In this document: positions 33,871 to 44,750 of the stretch, piece by piece
Layout: each line of letters begins with the position of its first letter
Position numbering within the stretch: position 1 is the stretch's first letter
Program-made: the position numbers and the translations under genes
The notes under the pieces: generated by a model
What the model was told of the DNA's origin: nothing
The model's database searches: none
What the model saw: only the letters and a program-made list of their open reading frames with translations
Source: Sympetrum striolatum
Lineage: Eukaryota; Arthropoda; Insecta; Odonata; Libellulidae
Assembly: GCA_947579665.1 (NCBI GenBank)
Contig: OX388350.1
Location: 37,853,393-37,917,392 of the forward strand
Direction: 5' to 3'
Length of the DNA: 64,000 nt

Positions 33871-34467
33871 CCATCTTATAAAAGCTTTATTTTCCTATAA
33901 TCTTATGCAGTATTCTCACATTCTCATTAAGGAAGAGTTGTTCTTGGCATTCGAGCTTGTTTTTTATTATTTTTGTCATGCATATAATATCAACAAAGGA
34001 ACAAGGAAGTTGCTTCCTTGATTCGTAGATTTCCACAAAGTTAAGCCTTCTCACATGTATTGTTTTATATTATATTTACTTTTTAATATATTTTACATTT
34101 ATATTTATTTTTTTAAATTCTATATTCTATCAACCTAAAGGTTAGGAACATTTATCCCAATCTTTTAGCAGAAGTAACTTTTAAATCTGCTAATACTCTA
34201 CGAAACCAAAGTAAAAGGTTTTCACCCTCAGTTGCTCTTCGTTTCATTTAGTGCGAACAGAAACAACATGCTGTGTAATTTAAACAAGTCAAAATTTATC
34301 AAAAACTGTTGAGTTTGACCTCAGATAAATTTGTTCGTGCAGTAAAATTTATGCGTCACCTAAAACTTTTTATTTCTCACGTGACAAAGAACTTGTTGCG
34401 AGTGAAATTGAGATAAATGTTGAGACAAGACGTACTCAGGTTTCACTTCGTGGTAGTTTCTAATAAT
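33871..34467. other. AT-rich stretch, nothing recognised
   Basis: AT-rich DNA leading to the hammerhead-bearing palindrome. Confidence 0.4.
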
Positions 34468-34712
34468 AAACAGATTCGTAATAAAAACTTTTAAAAAACC
34501 ACAAGAACATTTCAGATATGACCAAGGTTTCGTAGCGAAGCTACACCAGCAGGTAAAATAAACAGATTCATAATAATCATCAGAAAATAAACAGATTCAT
34601 AATAATCGCCTGATTCATAATTTCATCTGATGATGTACCTTCGCTACGAAACCTTTATCATATCTGTAATATTCTTGTGGTGTAGGAAAAGTTTTTATTA
34701 TGAATCTGTTTA
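34468..34712. mobile_element. Long inverted repeat with hammerhead-like core (element 2)
   Basis: Arms 34468-34553 and 34625-34712 are inverted copies, sharing CAGATTC[AG]TAATAAAAACTTTT, CACAAGAA and GGTTTCGTAGCGAAG. The spacer holds a 23 bp direct repeat, AAATAAACAGATTCATAATAATC, at about 34557 and 34587. The right arm, on the plus strand, carries a hammerhead core; the left arm, on the minus strand, carries the same structure with a mutated core. The layout is like that of Penelope-like elements and retrozyme-like repeats. Confidence 0.65.
34618..34672 (+). ncRNA. Hammerhead-ribozyme-like motif (right arm of element 2)
   Basis: CTGATGA (34627-34633) is followed by a stem II (GTA...TAC, loop CCTTCGC) and GAAA (34648-34651). 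A short stem III ends at T34658-C34659, giving the cleavage triplet ATC. Stem I can form from AT (34625-34626) with AT (34660-34661) plus an outer ATTTC/GTAAT helix with one mismatch. In the opposite arm stem II is a perfect GTAGC/GCTAC and stem III is ACC-TT-GGT with triplet GTC, but its core has decayed to CTGCTGG. Each arm keeps what the other has lost. Confidence 0.5.
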
Positions 34713-34734
34713 TTAAATGTTGTAACATTCATTT

Positions 34735-35110
34735 GTAGTTTGTTACGGGCTGATATCTCGAATGGAACTTTAGTTCAAACGCAATCACTTCGGCCTTCAC
34801 TTGGTGGAAATTCATCTTAACACATACGATAAATGTAGATAAAATGAATTAATAAAGCAAAGAAATATGACTGAAGTAAAGTTTATATTTATCTTTTGTG
34901 GAACTATGGGTATTGCGTTTTATTTCCGTGACCGAAATTCGCGGCGACGAAACAGTGGCTGGGAATAAACCTCATCCGAACTTGAAATTTCCATTTATAG
35001 TCTGTTTAGGGCCGATATCCTGAATGGAACATTAGTTAATGCTTTTTATGCCCGAGAGCGAAATTCGCCGCGACGACACGGCTGCTGCGAATAAACCCCA
35101 TCCGGGGGCT
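34735..35110 (+). repeat. Two-part direct duplication
   Basis: GGGC[TC]GATATC[TC].GAATGGAAC occurs at about 34747 and 35009. CGAAATTCGC[GC]GCGACGA[AC]AC followed by AATAAAC[CT][TC]CATCCG occurs at 34935 and 35058. The two blocks are separated in the first copy by about 130 bp of AT-rich sequence that the second lacks. Confidence 0.6.
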
Positions 35111-35650
35111 AGGAAGGATGGACACTGTATCCATAGGATAGGCTCGCTGAAAGGAAACAAAGGTAAAATGCAAGGCGATACAAGGAGAAAAGAGCGACGG
35201 AACGCAGAGGGGATTAAGGCGAGAGGAGGCCCAGGGAATGCAAGGAAGGAGCGACCTCGCCGCCAGCTGTCGAGATTGAATGCAAAATCTCGGATCCATT
35301 GTAAGCCCGCAGAATACGGTGCCTTCCATTGTCGGGAGGGAAAAAACGCTCCTTCCCATTCGAGCTGAATCAACACTTAAAATCCTAACCGCATCCAGCC
35401 CTACTTCGCTACTAATGTTCGAACCTTTTTCATCGGCAGCGTAATCTTATCAAAGTGCATCGTCGGAAATAGTTCTCGTTTTGTTCGTCCGATAGTTCGC
35501 ATCTCCATCCTCACGCATCGGTCTCTTCCTTTCGCTCGCGTGTCTGTTTGCTCTTCTGCTCTCTGCTTGTGGCAGCACGTATTTATTCTGAGTTTCAATA
35601 AGGGCTTCTCAACGCCTTCTATCAATCGGAGTTGCTCGGAGACGCGGTAA
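35040..35650. other. CpG-richer block, open in several frames
   Basis: Frames of 107-114 codons are open in two minus-strand frames and one plus-strand frame over 35032-35376. Such multi-frame openness argues against coding. Candidate regulatory island. Confidence 0.3.
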
Positions 35651-35661
35651 ATGTTTTAAAT

Positions 35662-35706
35662 TTAACACTAGAAAGACGGCGGTGGTCAGTCGACCACTTT
35701 CTCTTT
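35662..35706 (+). mobile_element. piggyBac-like terminal end (fragment)
   Basis: TTAA followed by CACTAGAAAGACGGCGGTGG and a TGGTCAGTCGACCA palindrome resembles piggyBac-type ends (TTAA target, C[AC]CTAGAAAGA start, subterminal palindrome). The opposite end was not found. Confidence 0.35.
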
Positions 35707-35954
35707 TCAAATAAATAATTACCTTTTTCTCCGATTTTTTTAGTATTTTCTTGCAGATATTTATGTTTAGTTTATTAAATTAGTAAACATATAAGTGATG
35801 TTTCAAAGGAACATAAGTATAGCGTGATAATTATTTAAATCCAGTATACAGTGAAAATAATGAACTCTTCGCTGCATCTAGAAATTTGTTTATAAACTAT
35901 CGATCCATGGAAAAGCAGGAATTTAATGTTGCTGTAAGTATGTATATGCCTAAA

Positions 35955-36084
35955 ATAAACAATTAAACTTCTCAAAATACAAAGAAGCAGTACAATAAGC
36001 ATTGAGAAGCAAAGTGGGTACATGTCCATTTCCCGTCCTTTTAGGCAGAGCGAAACTCCCGTCTTTGTAGCGTAAGAATCCACG
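35955..36084 (+). repeat. Family H repeat, copy 2
   Basis: Second copy of the 6112-6242 repeat, same orientation and block order. Confidence 0.55.
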
Positions 36085-36940
36085 GAGGTGGCAGCGGAGT
36101 TTAAATTTAATCCTTTTCACCGAGAGATGACTGTTAATTTTACGAATGCAAGAGTTTTGCTTCCGTATGCTTGGCTTGTTAATGCAAGGCTTTAGTTTTG
36201 TAATGCGATTGGTATCTGAGCAATGCTGCATGTATCTATAAACATATATGTACATATTTAAATCATCTGTAAGGGAAGACTTATCTAGGTGGAACTCAAT
36301 TGCTATTTATTATTTATTTTTAAAGAGGTTTTTGGAGGGGTATCCCTTCCGTCTTAGAGTGAATGTTAGGAAATCTTAAAATTAATGTAATTAATATTGT
36401 AATTAATTAAAATTAATATGCCCCACTCCTTTACTCTGACTCCTACTCCACCGAGGGCAGCAGTTGAAGATAATTAAATAAATGATTGATTATTATATTT
36501 ATTTCCTTGTTTGATTTTCGCTCAATTCTTACGAAAACTTACTTGCATCAACTTCCGAAAGAACATAACAATGCTGTATTATTATGTGGATTAAACGGGA
36601 ACAATCATTTAGGTACATTGAGAAATTGGAAAAACTTGACAGACTGTTGGATCTCTTAAAATATATTCCCTTTAATACCATGCTCATTCTTTCCATTCCT
36701 TTAAAACGTATTAAATGAGGCAATTCTTTCATATAATCAATTGAATGAGTTTTTGCCTAGTGACATTCAGTAACTGTGAGGAGAAAAGAATAACTATGTA
36801 TCAGGTACCGCAAAGTCGGTGACCTTGTGGTGACATGGTCTAGGAATTCTTTCTCCTTACCTGTTCAACTATAATTTTTCCTTGTTCCATCGTCCATTTT
36901 TAAGAACATGGAAGAAAGAAAGAGTACACGGCTGTTAGTA
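36085..36940. other. AT-rich stretch, nothing recognised
   Basis: ATTAAAATTAAT-rich patches near 36390. A GTTGAACAG|GTAAGG donor-like site on the minus strand at about 36860 has no acceptor and stops in all frames. Confidence 0.4.
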
Positions 36941-37235
36941 ATTAATTTAAAAAATTAATTTAAAAAAGAAAAAACTCCTATTGCCGTAATTCAACCAAGT
37001 AAGAAAACACTGTGACTTACCTTGGGGTACATATGTCAGTCCGACATAGCTACTGAGGATGGAAACTTAGTTTCCGAAATACGTATATAGTGTCCAAAAC
37101 CGGTGTTCCCCTGCAACGTTGGACTCTCCAGATGAAGCAGTGGAACCACCCCAAGGTAAGTCACAGTGTTTTCTTACTTGGTTGAATTACGGCAATAGGA
37201 GTTTTTTCTTTTTTAAATTAATTTTTTAAATTAAT
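36941..37235. mobile_element. Long palindromic element with hammerhead in spacer (element 1)
   Basis: Two 88 bp arms (36941-37028 and 37148-37235) are gap-free, essentially perfect inverted copies around a 119 bp spacer. TTTTAAGAACATG occurs just outside both ends (36898-36910 and 37235-37247), so a 13 bp direct duplication may mark a target site, though 30 bp separate the left one from the arm. The near identity of the arms suggests recent formation. The inner ends carry CCAAGGTAAGTCAC, a strong 5' splice donor, on both strands. The spacer holds the hammerhead-like motif. Confidence 0.75.
37043..37094 (+). ncRNA. Hammerhead-ribozyme-like motif (spacer of element 1)
   Basis: All core blocks of a type I hammerhead are present in order. 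Stem I is GACA (37043-37046), a TAG bulge, then CTA (37050-37052). The core CTGAGGA spans 37053-37059. One extra T follows, then stem II GGAAAC-TTA-GTTTCC (37061-37075) and GAAA (37076-37079). A minimal stem III ATACGTAT leads to the cleavage triplet ATA (37085-37087). TAG TGTC (37088-37094) closes stem I on both sides of the bulge. Very short stem III is typical of the hammerheads of Penelope-like elements. The extra T between A9 and stem II and the ATA triplet could reduce activity. Confidence 0.6.
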
Positions 37236-37379
37236 TTTAAGAACATGTTGGTATAAGCTCTATCGAATTCCTTTCCATGTACTTTTACGTGCTTATAGAA
37301 TGACACATCACGTAATCTTTCATAACGGACTGCCGGAGAAAATGCAGTAAAACTTAAAAAGAAAACAATATTCTTGGTC

Positions 37380-37640
37380 TTAAAGAAGCTAAGGGCCCTT
37401 TTTCACTGTGTCAAAACATTTCACGCGCAATTAAGTACGTTTTCCGTCTCCATTTGAAAGTTCCAGGCTCGACATCTTCTCCCTCCTGTGCCTTAAAACT
37501 TCACTTGTCTCAAATTTCCTCGACAAGGGTCGACGTTTTTTTTTCAGTGACTTTCATGTGTCGCTCCTGCAAACTCAATAAAAGTAAAATACGAACGCAT
37601 TCGCGCCTCGGAAACGGGGGATTGGACGCGATGAAATAAG
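37380..37640. other. CpG-richer single-copy block
   Basis: GC-richer DNA with 61- and 68-codon frames on opposite strands and no recognised product. Confidence 0.25.
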
Positions 37641-38390
37641 CTATCAAAAAGTAGTTGGGAAACGTAGAATGCGAGGGACAGTTTTTTCTTTACGATATTT
37701 CGCCAAATAAACGTCTTACAAGTTAGACTTGAGCGCTGAAGTATTGTCAAAAACAGAAGGAAATAAAATTACCCGCCATAAAATTCTCACTCAAAGACTA
37801 CGGAAAAGAAGAAGTATTAGTTTAGACTGAAAAATGTGTTAACAAGTTCGTGTTTTGTCACAGAAAAGTTTTCATAGGGAATGTATAAATTCATTCAGAT
37901 GTTTCCAGGTAATTTTACAGCAAAGGATGGAACTTATAAAGTAGCGTAGTCAAGGGAAGTTTGGGTGGCAAATAGACAAATACGAACGATGTTAATTATC
38001 CTTAAATGGAATATTCAGGCTTGCATGAGGTCATTCAAGCCACAGAAATCGGCTTGTAAATCCCTCACTTGCTGTATTAACAATTCCTTGTCAATTTTCT
38101 CCAACTAACCTACTTATACCTCGATTACTAAAACATTATTGGTATCTATTTCTATTTTGAAAATTTACCAGTGGTTTCTGCATTTCCTACCATAGGCTTA
38201 TACTCGAGGAACTTACTTTTCCCAGTTTCTTATGATAAAATTAGGTGCCTCGGCTGATATTCGGATCGTCTTATACACGAGTATATACGATGATTCTTTT
38301 GATAGGAATATATATTAGGCACAAGATATTTTCTGATGAAACCATTTAATTCATCGTGTTGATTCAGCGTTATAAACACTTTTAGCACGC
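37641..38390. other. AT-rich stretch, nothing recognised
   Basis: No open frame of note and no repeat recognised. Confidence 0.4.
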
Positions 38391-38527
38391 CTCTTTTGAG
38401 TTCTAAATTTTCGCTCGCAATGCGACCGTAACACGCAAGAGAAAAATATTTTTAAAAGGACACTTAAGTGCAGAAGGAATAAGAAGGGCAGAAAATAGAG
38501 AAAGGAAGGAGGGCCACTGTGTCTCAC

Positions 38528-38614
38528 CGTCTTGGAGCGGTCCACATGCAGAATCCGGCGGAGGAGGGATTGCAGATCCGTGGGCCATAAAGGCCACGTC
38601 TTCATTCCACTCCC
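38528..38614 (-). CDS. Candidate coding exon (unrecognised protein)
   Basis: On the minus strand CTCAAGACCTTTTTAG|GGGAG is an acceptor-like site and AAGACG|GTGAGA a donor. The 87 bp between is exactly 29 codons and is open in two frames; one reads EWNEDVAFMAHGSAIPPPPD, the other GSGMKTWPLWPTDLQ. I recognise neither. It lies in a CpG-richer block (38390-38880). Short size and two open frames keep confidence low. Confidence 0.28.
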
Positions 38615-38880
38615 CTAAAAAGGTCTTGAGAAGGAGGAGAGCTTGAAACCAAAACGGTAGGAATGGAGCTTAGAGAAGACGGGAGTTGTTCCTAAAAAAA
38701 GGTACGCCGTTCCCTGCATTTTTATTCTTCCCGACGTGCGTGCGGGAGAAAAAATAAGTGGACGAACCTAGGTTGCAGATCCGTAACATTTTCAGAGAGC
38801 ATTATCGGATTCAAAGGAAGATGGGGGTCGCTTTCGCTGAAGAGGTATCGGAGATTGAATATAGGACTACGTCACGTTTT

Positions 38881-39586
38881 TATTAGGACAGAACTGATAT
38901 AGACTCAAGACTTAAAAGGAGATTTAATCCACTCAGTACACATCCACATAGTACAAGAGAAATTTTAGATGACTAAGGCAAAAGATAAAACTAGTAAACA
39001 TTCTATTCTTCTTCTATTTGTGGAATTTGCACTAATTTTATATATCGATTTTGCCATTCAAAGTTTTTAATGTAAAATTCCACCTCGTAACGCTTGACGA
39101 TAATTATTTATTTACAGTATAAGAGTTATGTGAAATTTAACATTATCGTATTCGATTTCCAAGTTTTACCAATGCTATGCTGATATATTACCATGAAACA
39201 TATTTCCAAACACATTTCTCATTATTATTTTTGTTATCAATTCGTATGAGAGTTCAACAATCACTTCAGTCGTCAGGAGGACTGGTTGTTTATTACCACT
39301 AAATTTTACAAATTCTTCGTCTTTATTTCTCGTACTTCAGAATCCAACACTATATAGCACGACCGAAATAAGAATCCTTGTACAATTTTCCGTCCTTTGG
39401 TACTCATTTTAACTTCGTAGGACCATTATATATAATTTAATTTATTAAATAAAATTAAGCCTAGAAACGGTGAAAATGAAGAATAGTACCTTTAGTATTT
39501 TTAAATACCTCTCAGAAAAATGACCCAGTGGACTAGCTCATGTCTGCATATGGACATTCAAGTCATTCCTGATGACAGATTGAAGA
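38881..39586. other. AT-rich stretch, nothing recognised
   Basis: No open frame of note and no repeat recognised. Confidence 0.4.
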
Positions 39587-39790
39587 ATTGTGGATGTAAA
39601 AAACCTAAGTGATTCATAGGAAAAAATCTACTCCAGCAAAACACCCACCCTGGGGGGGTGGGTGAAAAATCTGCGCAAATCTACCCATAATAATAGCTAA
39701 AAGATGATAAAAAAGAACATGAAAAAATAAAGAAATATATTACCAATAAGTACTTGCATGCGATGTATAAATAAGAATCAGTTCACATCC
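39587..39790 (-). mobile_element. Family A LINE tail, copy 3
   Basis: Minus-strand copy with GCATGCAAGTACTTATTGGTA, TTTCTTTATTTTTTCATG, GCGCAGATTTTTCACCC, CTTAGGTTTTTTACATCCACA. It contains a CACCCACCCTGGGGGGGTGGGTG hairpin where other copies have C-rich sequence. Confidence 0.6.
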
Positions 39791-40110
39791 TAAAATAGGG
39801 GAGAACAAAGAACGAAGAGTATATTTCCGCCGGGTAAAGGAGCGTATGAGTCTAAGGAAAGAAGGAAGGAAGGAAGGAGAACTTCCCACTGCGGAAAAAG
39901 GGGAAATCGGTGTTAGGGAGCGTCTTTCTAGGGATCGGATGAGATGGCCACGGGCTCGAGAAAAGTTCCCTCTATTTTTATTTAGTCCGTGGACGCCGCT
40001 AAGATCTCTAGCGTGCACCTCGCTCAGTCTGAATTGCAAATAAAGGCGTCGGATAACACTTCTGGGATGATAAGTGCTCATTTTCGCGTTGCAGTACAAC
40101 ACTAATGGCA
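39791..40110. other. CpG-richer block with (GGAA)n tract
   Basis: GC-richer DNA. GAAGGAAGGAAGGAAGGAG lies at about 39861-39879. A 123-codon minus-strand frame and a 65-codon plus-strand frame overlap, and neither is recognised. Confidence 0.3.
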
Positions 40111-40337
40111 TCTTTTGCTTCTCTGAAGTGCATATCCTATACCATAAGGCATCTGTACATTCGTTTTGTTACCCTTTTCTAGCTTTGATGTTTCATTTTC
40201 GGTGATATGCTCGTATTACTATTTTTAGGGCAGAGACTTACTTCTAGGAATGTTGTGTATGTATTCCTCTAAGAATTCTATGTGTATAAAACAGAGAAGG
40301 AATACATTCTACGGAGGTGGTCGTGATGTTCTGGAAA

Positions 40338-40406
40338 TTCATAGTAGAAACCAGATGTACACTTTTTCCACAAATTTATGAAAAAAGTCACATCTGGTTT
40401 CTATGA
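40338..40406. repeat. Inverted repeat around GAAACCAGATGT
   Basis: CATAGTAGAAACCAGATGTACACTTTTT faces AAAAAGTCACATCTGGTTTCTATGAG. The GAAACC-type block recalls the hammerhead-bearing palindromes, but no CTGANGA partner is convincing here. Confidence 0.6.
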
Positions 40407-40744
40407 GAAGGAATATTTATTTATTTATACATACATATTAATTTTCTTATTAATAAAATAAACTCTATTTTATTCCACATATATAAGTTTAAAAAAATGT
40501 TATAACTTCGAAACGAGTCGTGTGCTGTGTCTTTTTCTAATTTTGTATTTTTAGAATGACATATAAGATAAAATAAAGTTTATTATATATTATGTGTTTA
40601 AGATGAAGTTTCACCAAGTGTTGGCCGAAGTGATTGCATTAATTTTCAAAACTATGAGTGTTTGGCTTGCAATTTTTTATTTCCTTAATACGTTATTTTC
40701 TGGTTCATTTGGTAATTTTAATCCACACCTACTAATCCTTCGTT

Positions 40745-40800
40745 GTTGAAATGATAGTGAATTTGAATGATAGTGAATTTGAATGATAGTGAATTTTTAA
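40745..40800 (+). repeat. 17 bp tandem repeat, ~3 copies
   Basis: Units of GATAGTGAATTTGAAT. Confidence 0.85.
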
Positions 40801-43430
40801 ATGATAGTCATATAACAATTGCTATATGGAAAAAAATTGAGGAGAATTGACTTCTTTATTCTTCACACCAAAGTTTAACTCATAAGGTAGTATCCGTCAG
40901 TAAGTAGTTATTTACTGGAATATTTTTTGCTAAAATACTGCTTTACTTGCTAATCTCCTTTCAGTGAGTTGGATAACTTGTTTTTTTAGTACTGATTGGT
41001 TGAGAGACGTTTTAATAATGAGACATTCAAAAGTTTCAACCGATAGTCAATAATCTACATGTCAACTCACTACGACTTTGTTATACCATAACGACTCTTT
41101 TTCCTTGATAAACTCTCCTAAACAAAATAATTAAAGGTGTAACACATTTAATTTTTAATGTTGACTTACTTAAAATGCAAATAAAATAGGTCGACATTTT
41201 ATTAATTGGAGTAGGACTTCAGAATTGTTGCATGCATGATTCTTCATTTGCGAAGTGATTGAAATTTATGTCGAAGTTATTTGACATCAGCTATTTCATG
41301 CAGCATTTGGAGGTATTTCTTGTCAAAATCAGAAAATGTCTTCAATAGATGAATTAAGCAATTCTGAGATTAATTAACGACAAAATTGAGACAGCCAATG
41401 GATTTGATTTGCCCCAAAATTAGACTCAAATACAAGAAATTGTTTTTCATCTAACCTAACGTATTGGCGAAATTAGCCGTCACTATGTGAAACTCATTCA
41501 GGTAGATATAAAATTAAATAAAATACTGAGCTTTTGTTCCACAAAAAATGACTATGATTAGTTGAAACCCGGTGGCAATATTACAATTTTTTTGAGAAAA
41601 ACTACGTCTATTATTTGATTTCATATCTACCCTAACTTAATACGTTCGGATCGAGACTTCTTAAGGGAGAAAATTACCTTGCAATATTCTCAAAACAGCA
41701 TCTAAAAATTCGATCCTGAGAAATCCACGTAAGAAAGTTTTTTATCGGCTGAAAAATTTCCTGAATTTTATTTTCAGTGAGGGATATTCGCAGCTGTCTC
41801 TTTCTTAATCTGAATTTCAAAATTTTGGGCTGAATAGAAAGTCATACCTCACGGAAGAATTTATACAAAAAGTTTCTTATTGCTTCCGCCTACGTTAGAG
41901 CAAATCCGAGCGGTCGTCAAACTTCGACAATTTTAAATTGCGATTTATAACTTCAGCGGATTCTAGTAATCCGAAAGATGTGATTGGAAATGCCCTAAAG
42001 ATAAACAAGGAGTTGATAATGTAAATTTTTCGCTTTTCCAGATGCATAATTCCGAAACCGTTAGATTTCCTGAAAATGATGATGTTGGCTGTTTATATAA
42101 TAATTGACTTTGGCCTTATCTATCATCATAGAGTAACTATACTAACTATTGGTTACTCTAACTATACTATTAGTTACTTATATACTAACTATAATTAGTA
42201 ATTACTCTATGCTATCATGAACGCAATATCAGACTCTTTGGTCAATTTTGTCCCTGGTATATATTCTTGTTATTTGAGTGAGTTATCCTTACTTAAGTAA
42301 ACCCAAATTCAACTTAAAGGGTTCGGTTGAAAAATAATTTAAATCTTTAATCATTCGAAAGAGGCAGTGATACTTTCCAGAGAAACTGTGAACAAGGAAA
42401 ACAACTGCCGATTCACTACATTGCAAATTAATGATAACAATCAACAAAGCAGCAAATTTTTAAAACGATGTATGGTGTAAGTTCGTAGCTAATCAATATA
42501 ACAAACCATAGAGAAGTATTATGAATGACTATTGTGAATGACAAAAATATGCATTACCCTCTAAAAATCATTTAAATATATTATTTTAGCTCTAAACATC
42601 AAATGTTATATCATTAGGTTAACTTACGGGCATAGATTTTCACACAAGGGCAGTTGTTGTGGTATATTAGAGGTTTAAAACACTCCAAAAGTTTTGTCAG
42701 TGTCCCGTACCTACGTTGCAATATAGATGGTTTACAGAATTTAAAAAATCTCCAAGTGATGATATCGTCCTCAGAGTAAGACCCTTGATGTTGATAGTTT
42801 CGTTTTAATTTTTGTAATATCTAATTGATCAACAGCCGTGTTCCAATTTTCTTTCCTTACAATTTAGGTAGTATTAGAAAATCACAATATACTCGTGCTG
42901 CTCAGAGTTTGCGCTTGATTTAGTACTATTAAAGTTTCCATTCAAGGATGATTCTCTTCATAGTAATCAAAATGGAAGGAAAAGTTTCAAATTTCAAACT
43001 ATCCCTTCCACTACACACACAACTCAATTTATACAATTGCTTTCCCCGTAGAATGAAATAAAAGCTGCTCTACCGTGACCCATTTTGAAGATCGATGCAA
43101 TACGCGCTTTCTGTGTCGAGCATTATAACTAACAGCCTTTTCGAGCATGTTTACAAGCTCCGTAGATAGAAATGAGATTCGCTAATCATTTCCGAGTACT
43201 TTAACATCACTGGAAAGCTTCTACTACTAATATAGTTAACGCTTGAGTGGAATGCTGCTTGTTTATCGTATTGATTGAAAGCTATTGCGCCGTTATTAGA
43301 TTCCTATCCCTTTCAAGGTCTGATAAGTATTGTTAGGTGTACGCCTGGCATTAAAAAGTCATTGGGCGATATTCCTGGAATGGCGGAATGCCAGCCTTTG
43401 GTATCTCTTTCAGGATTGCTCATTTTAGCG
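40801..43430. other. AT-rich stretch with ACTA-rich palindrome
   Basis: Mostly unremarkable AT-rich DNA. 42131-42217 is an ACTA-rich quasi-palindrome (ATAGAGTAACTATACTAACTA ... TAATTAGTAATTACTCTATG). A decayed family B copy lies at 42667-42872. No coding frame is recognised. Confidence 0.45.
42667..42872. mobile_element. Family B repeat, copy 3 (decayed foldback)
   Basis: The left end ATTAGAGGTTTAAAACACTCCAAAAGTTTTGTC is in plus orientation. The right end CTAATTGATCAACAGCCGTGTTCCAATTTTCTTTCCTTAC is in minus orientation. The GTTCCTCGTCTCATTCCCC core is lost or unrecognisable. Same foldback arrangement as at 58676-59042. Confidence 0.45.
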
Positions 43431-43435
43431 AGTAT

Positions 43436-43920
43436 CGTTTTGAATGTTTCCTACCTTATCGGAGTGCTTTATTATGGAGTTATTATCATCTGTGAGACTC
43501 GTTTCCTTTTTAGTTTGACCTATGTGTTATTGAATTATTATACCAACCTAAAATTAATCATTTAACATTTTTATTATTATAATAATACAATCGTATTATG
43601 AAATAAATAGTGGAGTCCGCTTGAAATAGAAATGTCTCATCAGGAAGTGTTATGGTAAGAAAGAAAGAAAGAAACATGTCAAAACATTTCTCGTTTTGAA
43701 TGTTTTTTGCTTTATCGGAGTGCTTTATTATGGAGATGTCATCATCTGTGAGACCCCTTTTCGTTGTATCTTGACCTATTAATTGACCTTGAATTTACTG
43801 AATTATTAAGCCAACCTAAAATGAATTATTTAACAAAAATTATTTACTGAGGCATTATAAAATAAATAGTGGAGTTCACTCGAAACAGAAATGACTTCTC
43901 AGGGAGTATTAGGTTACGAA
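43436..43920 (+). repeat. Tandem duplication, ~258 bp units
   Basis: CGTTTTGAATGTTT..., TATCGGAGTGCTTTATTATGGAG, ATCATCTGTGAGAC, AAATAAATAGTGGAGT[CT]C[GA]CT.GAAA and AGAAATG occur in order in both halves. The 96-codon frame at 43275-43565 crosses the first unit and is not preserved in the second, so it is not a gene. Confidence 0.75.
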
Positions 43921-44750
43921 GAACAAAACCAATGTTTATAAATTTCTCCTATTTATTGAGTTAAACACATACAGTACAGTTGAAAACACTATGAATGGTA
44001 CCGTTTAATGATTATGATAAAATAAAAACTATATTTGAGTTCGGACATCAAATTATGGACATAAATGCGAAACAAAGAGTTTAGATACCTGTCAGCTCTG
44101 AATAATTGACCTCATTTGTCTATAGTCATTGATGTGATACTCTTTTAATTTCAATTTAACTTTTGAGAATCTCTTCTTGGTGATAATTAAACCAAGCGTT
44201 ATTAGTCCAAATCTTTTTGGAGTATGACCTCTGAACTCTATATCTAGAAATGAAATTAATTTAAATGAAACGACGATGCCCTATTAGGCCTTTCACAGTT
44301 CCATAACTAACTAATGTTTCCACCGACTACGAAATCAAGTCGAAAAATCAATATAATAAATATGACTTTTATTCGAGAACAAAATATAAAATCCAAAAAA
44401 GTAGTTTTATATTTGAGTGAGCTCTAGTAATTTAAGTATCACTTCCGGAAAACCTAAGGATAGCATGATTAACATTCTTGTTTGGAATAAATTCGTCCGT
44501 AAATACTTTTTATACCATAACTACATACCAAAAGAGAAGATAATTTTAACGGATCATTCATCAACTAACATTTCTACTTCTATTGTAAACAATCTACCTC
44601 TAACAATCCACAAAAGCTACCTATTAAAAAAAATCTGGGAGAATCTCTTCTATAAGATAACAACGTCTTGGATAAAACCGATAAGGTAATAAACGGAAGG
44701 CTGTTGTAAATTAGGGAAAATAACATACTGGAAACCCCCTTTTAGCAGAA
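43921..44750. other. AT-rich stretch, nothing recognised
   Basis: The 90-codon frame at 44417-44689 has no recognisable features. Confidence 0.4.

Noticed and set aside
35032..35376. 107-114 codon ORFs in three frames
   Set aside because: Simultaneous openness in several frames indicates low stop density, not coding.
36845..36910. Exon ending at a strong minus-strand donor (CAG|GTAAGG)
   Set aside because: All three frames have stops just upstream and no acceptor is present.
40338..40406. Fourth hammerhead-bearing palindrome
   Set aside because: GAAACC is present, but no CTGANGA lies at the right distance.
43660..43680. CRISPR or other prokaryotic features
   Set aside because: The window is eukaryotic; the short GAAA repeat and other tandem repeats are simple sequence without spacer structure.
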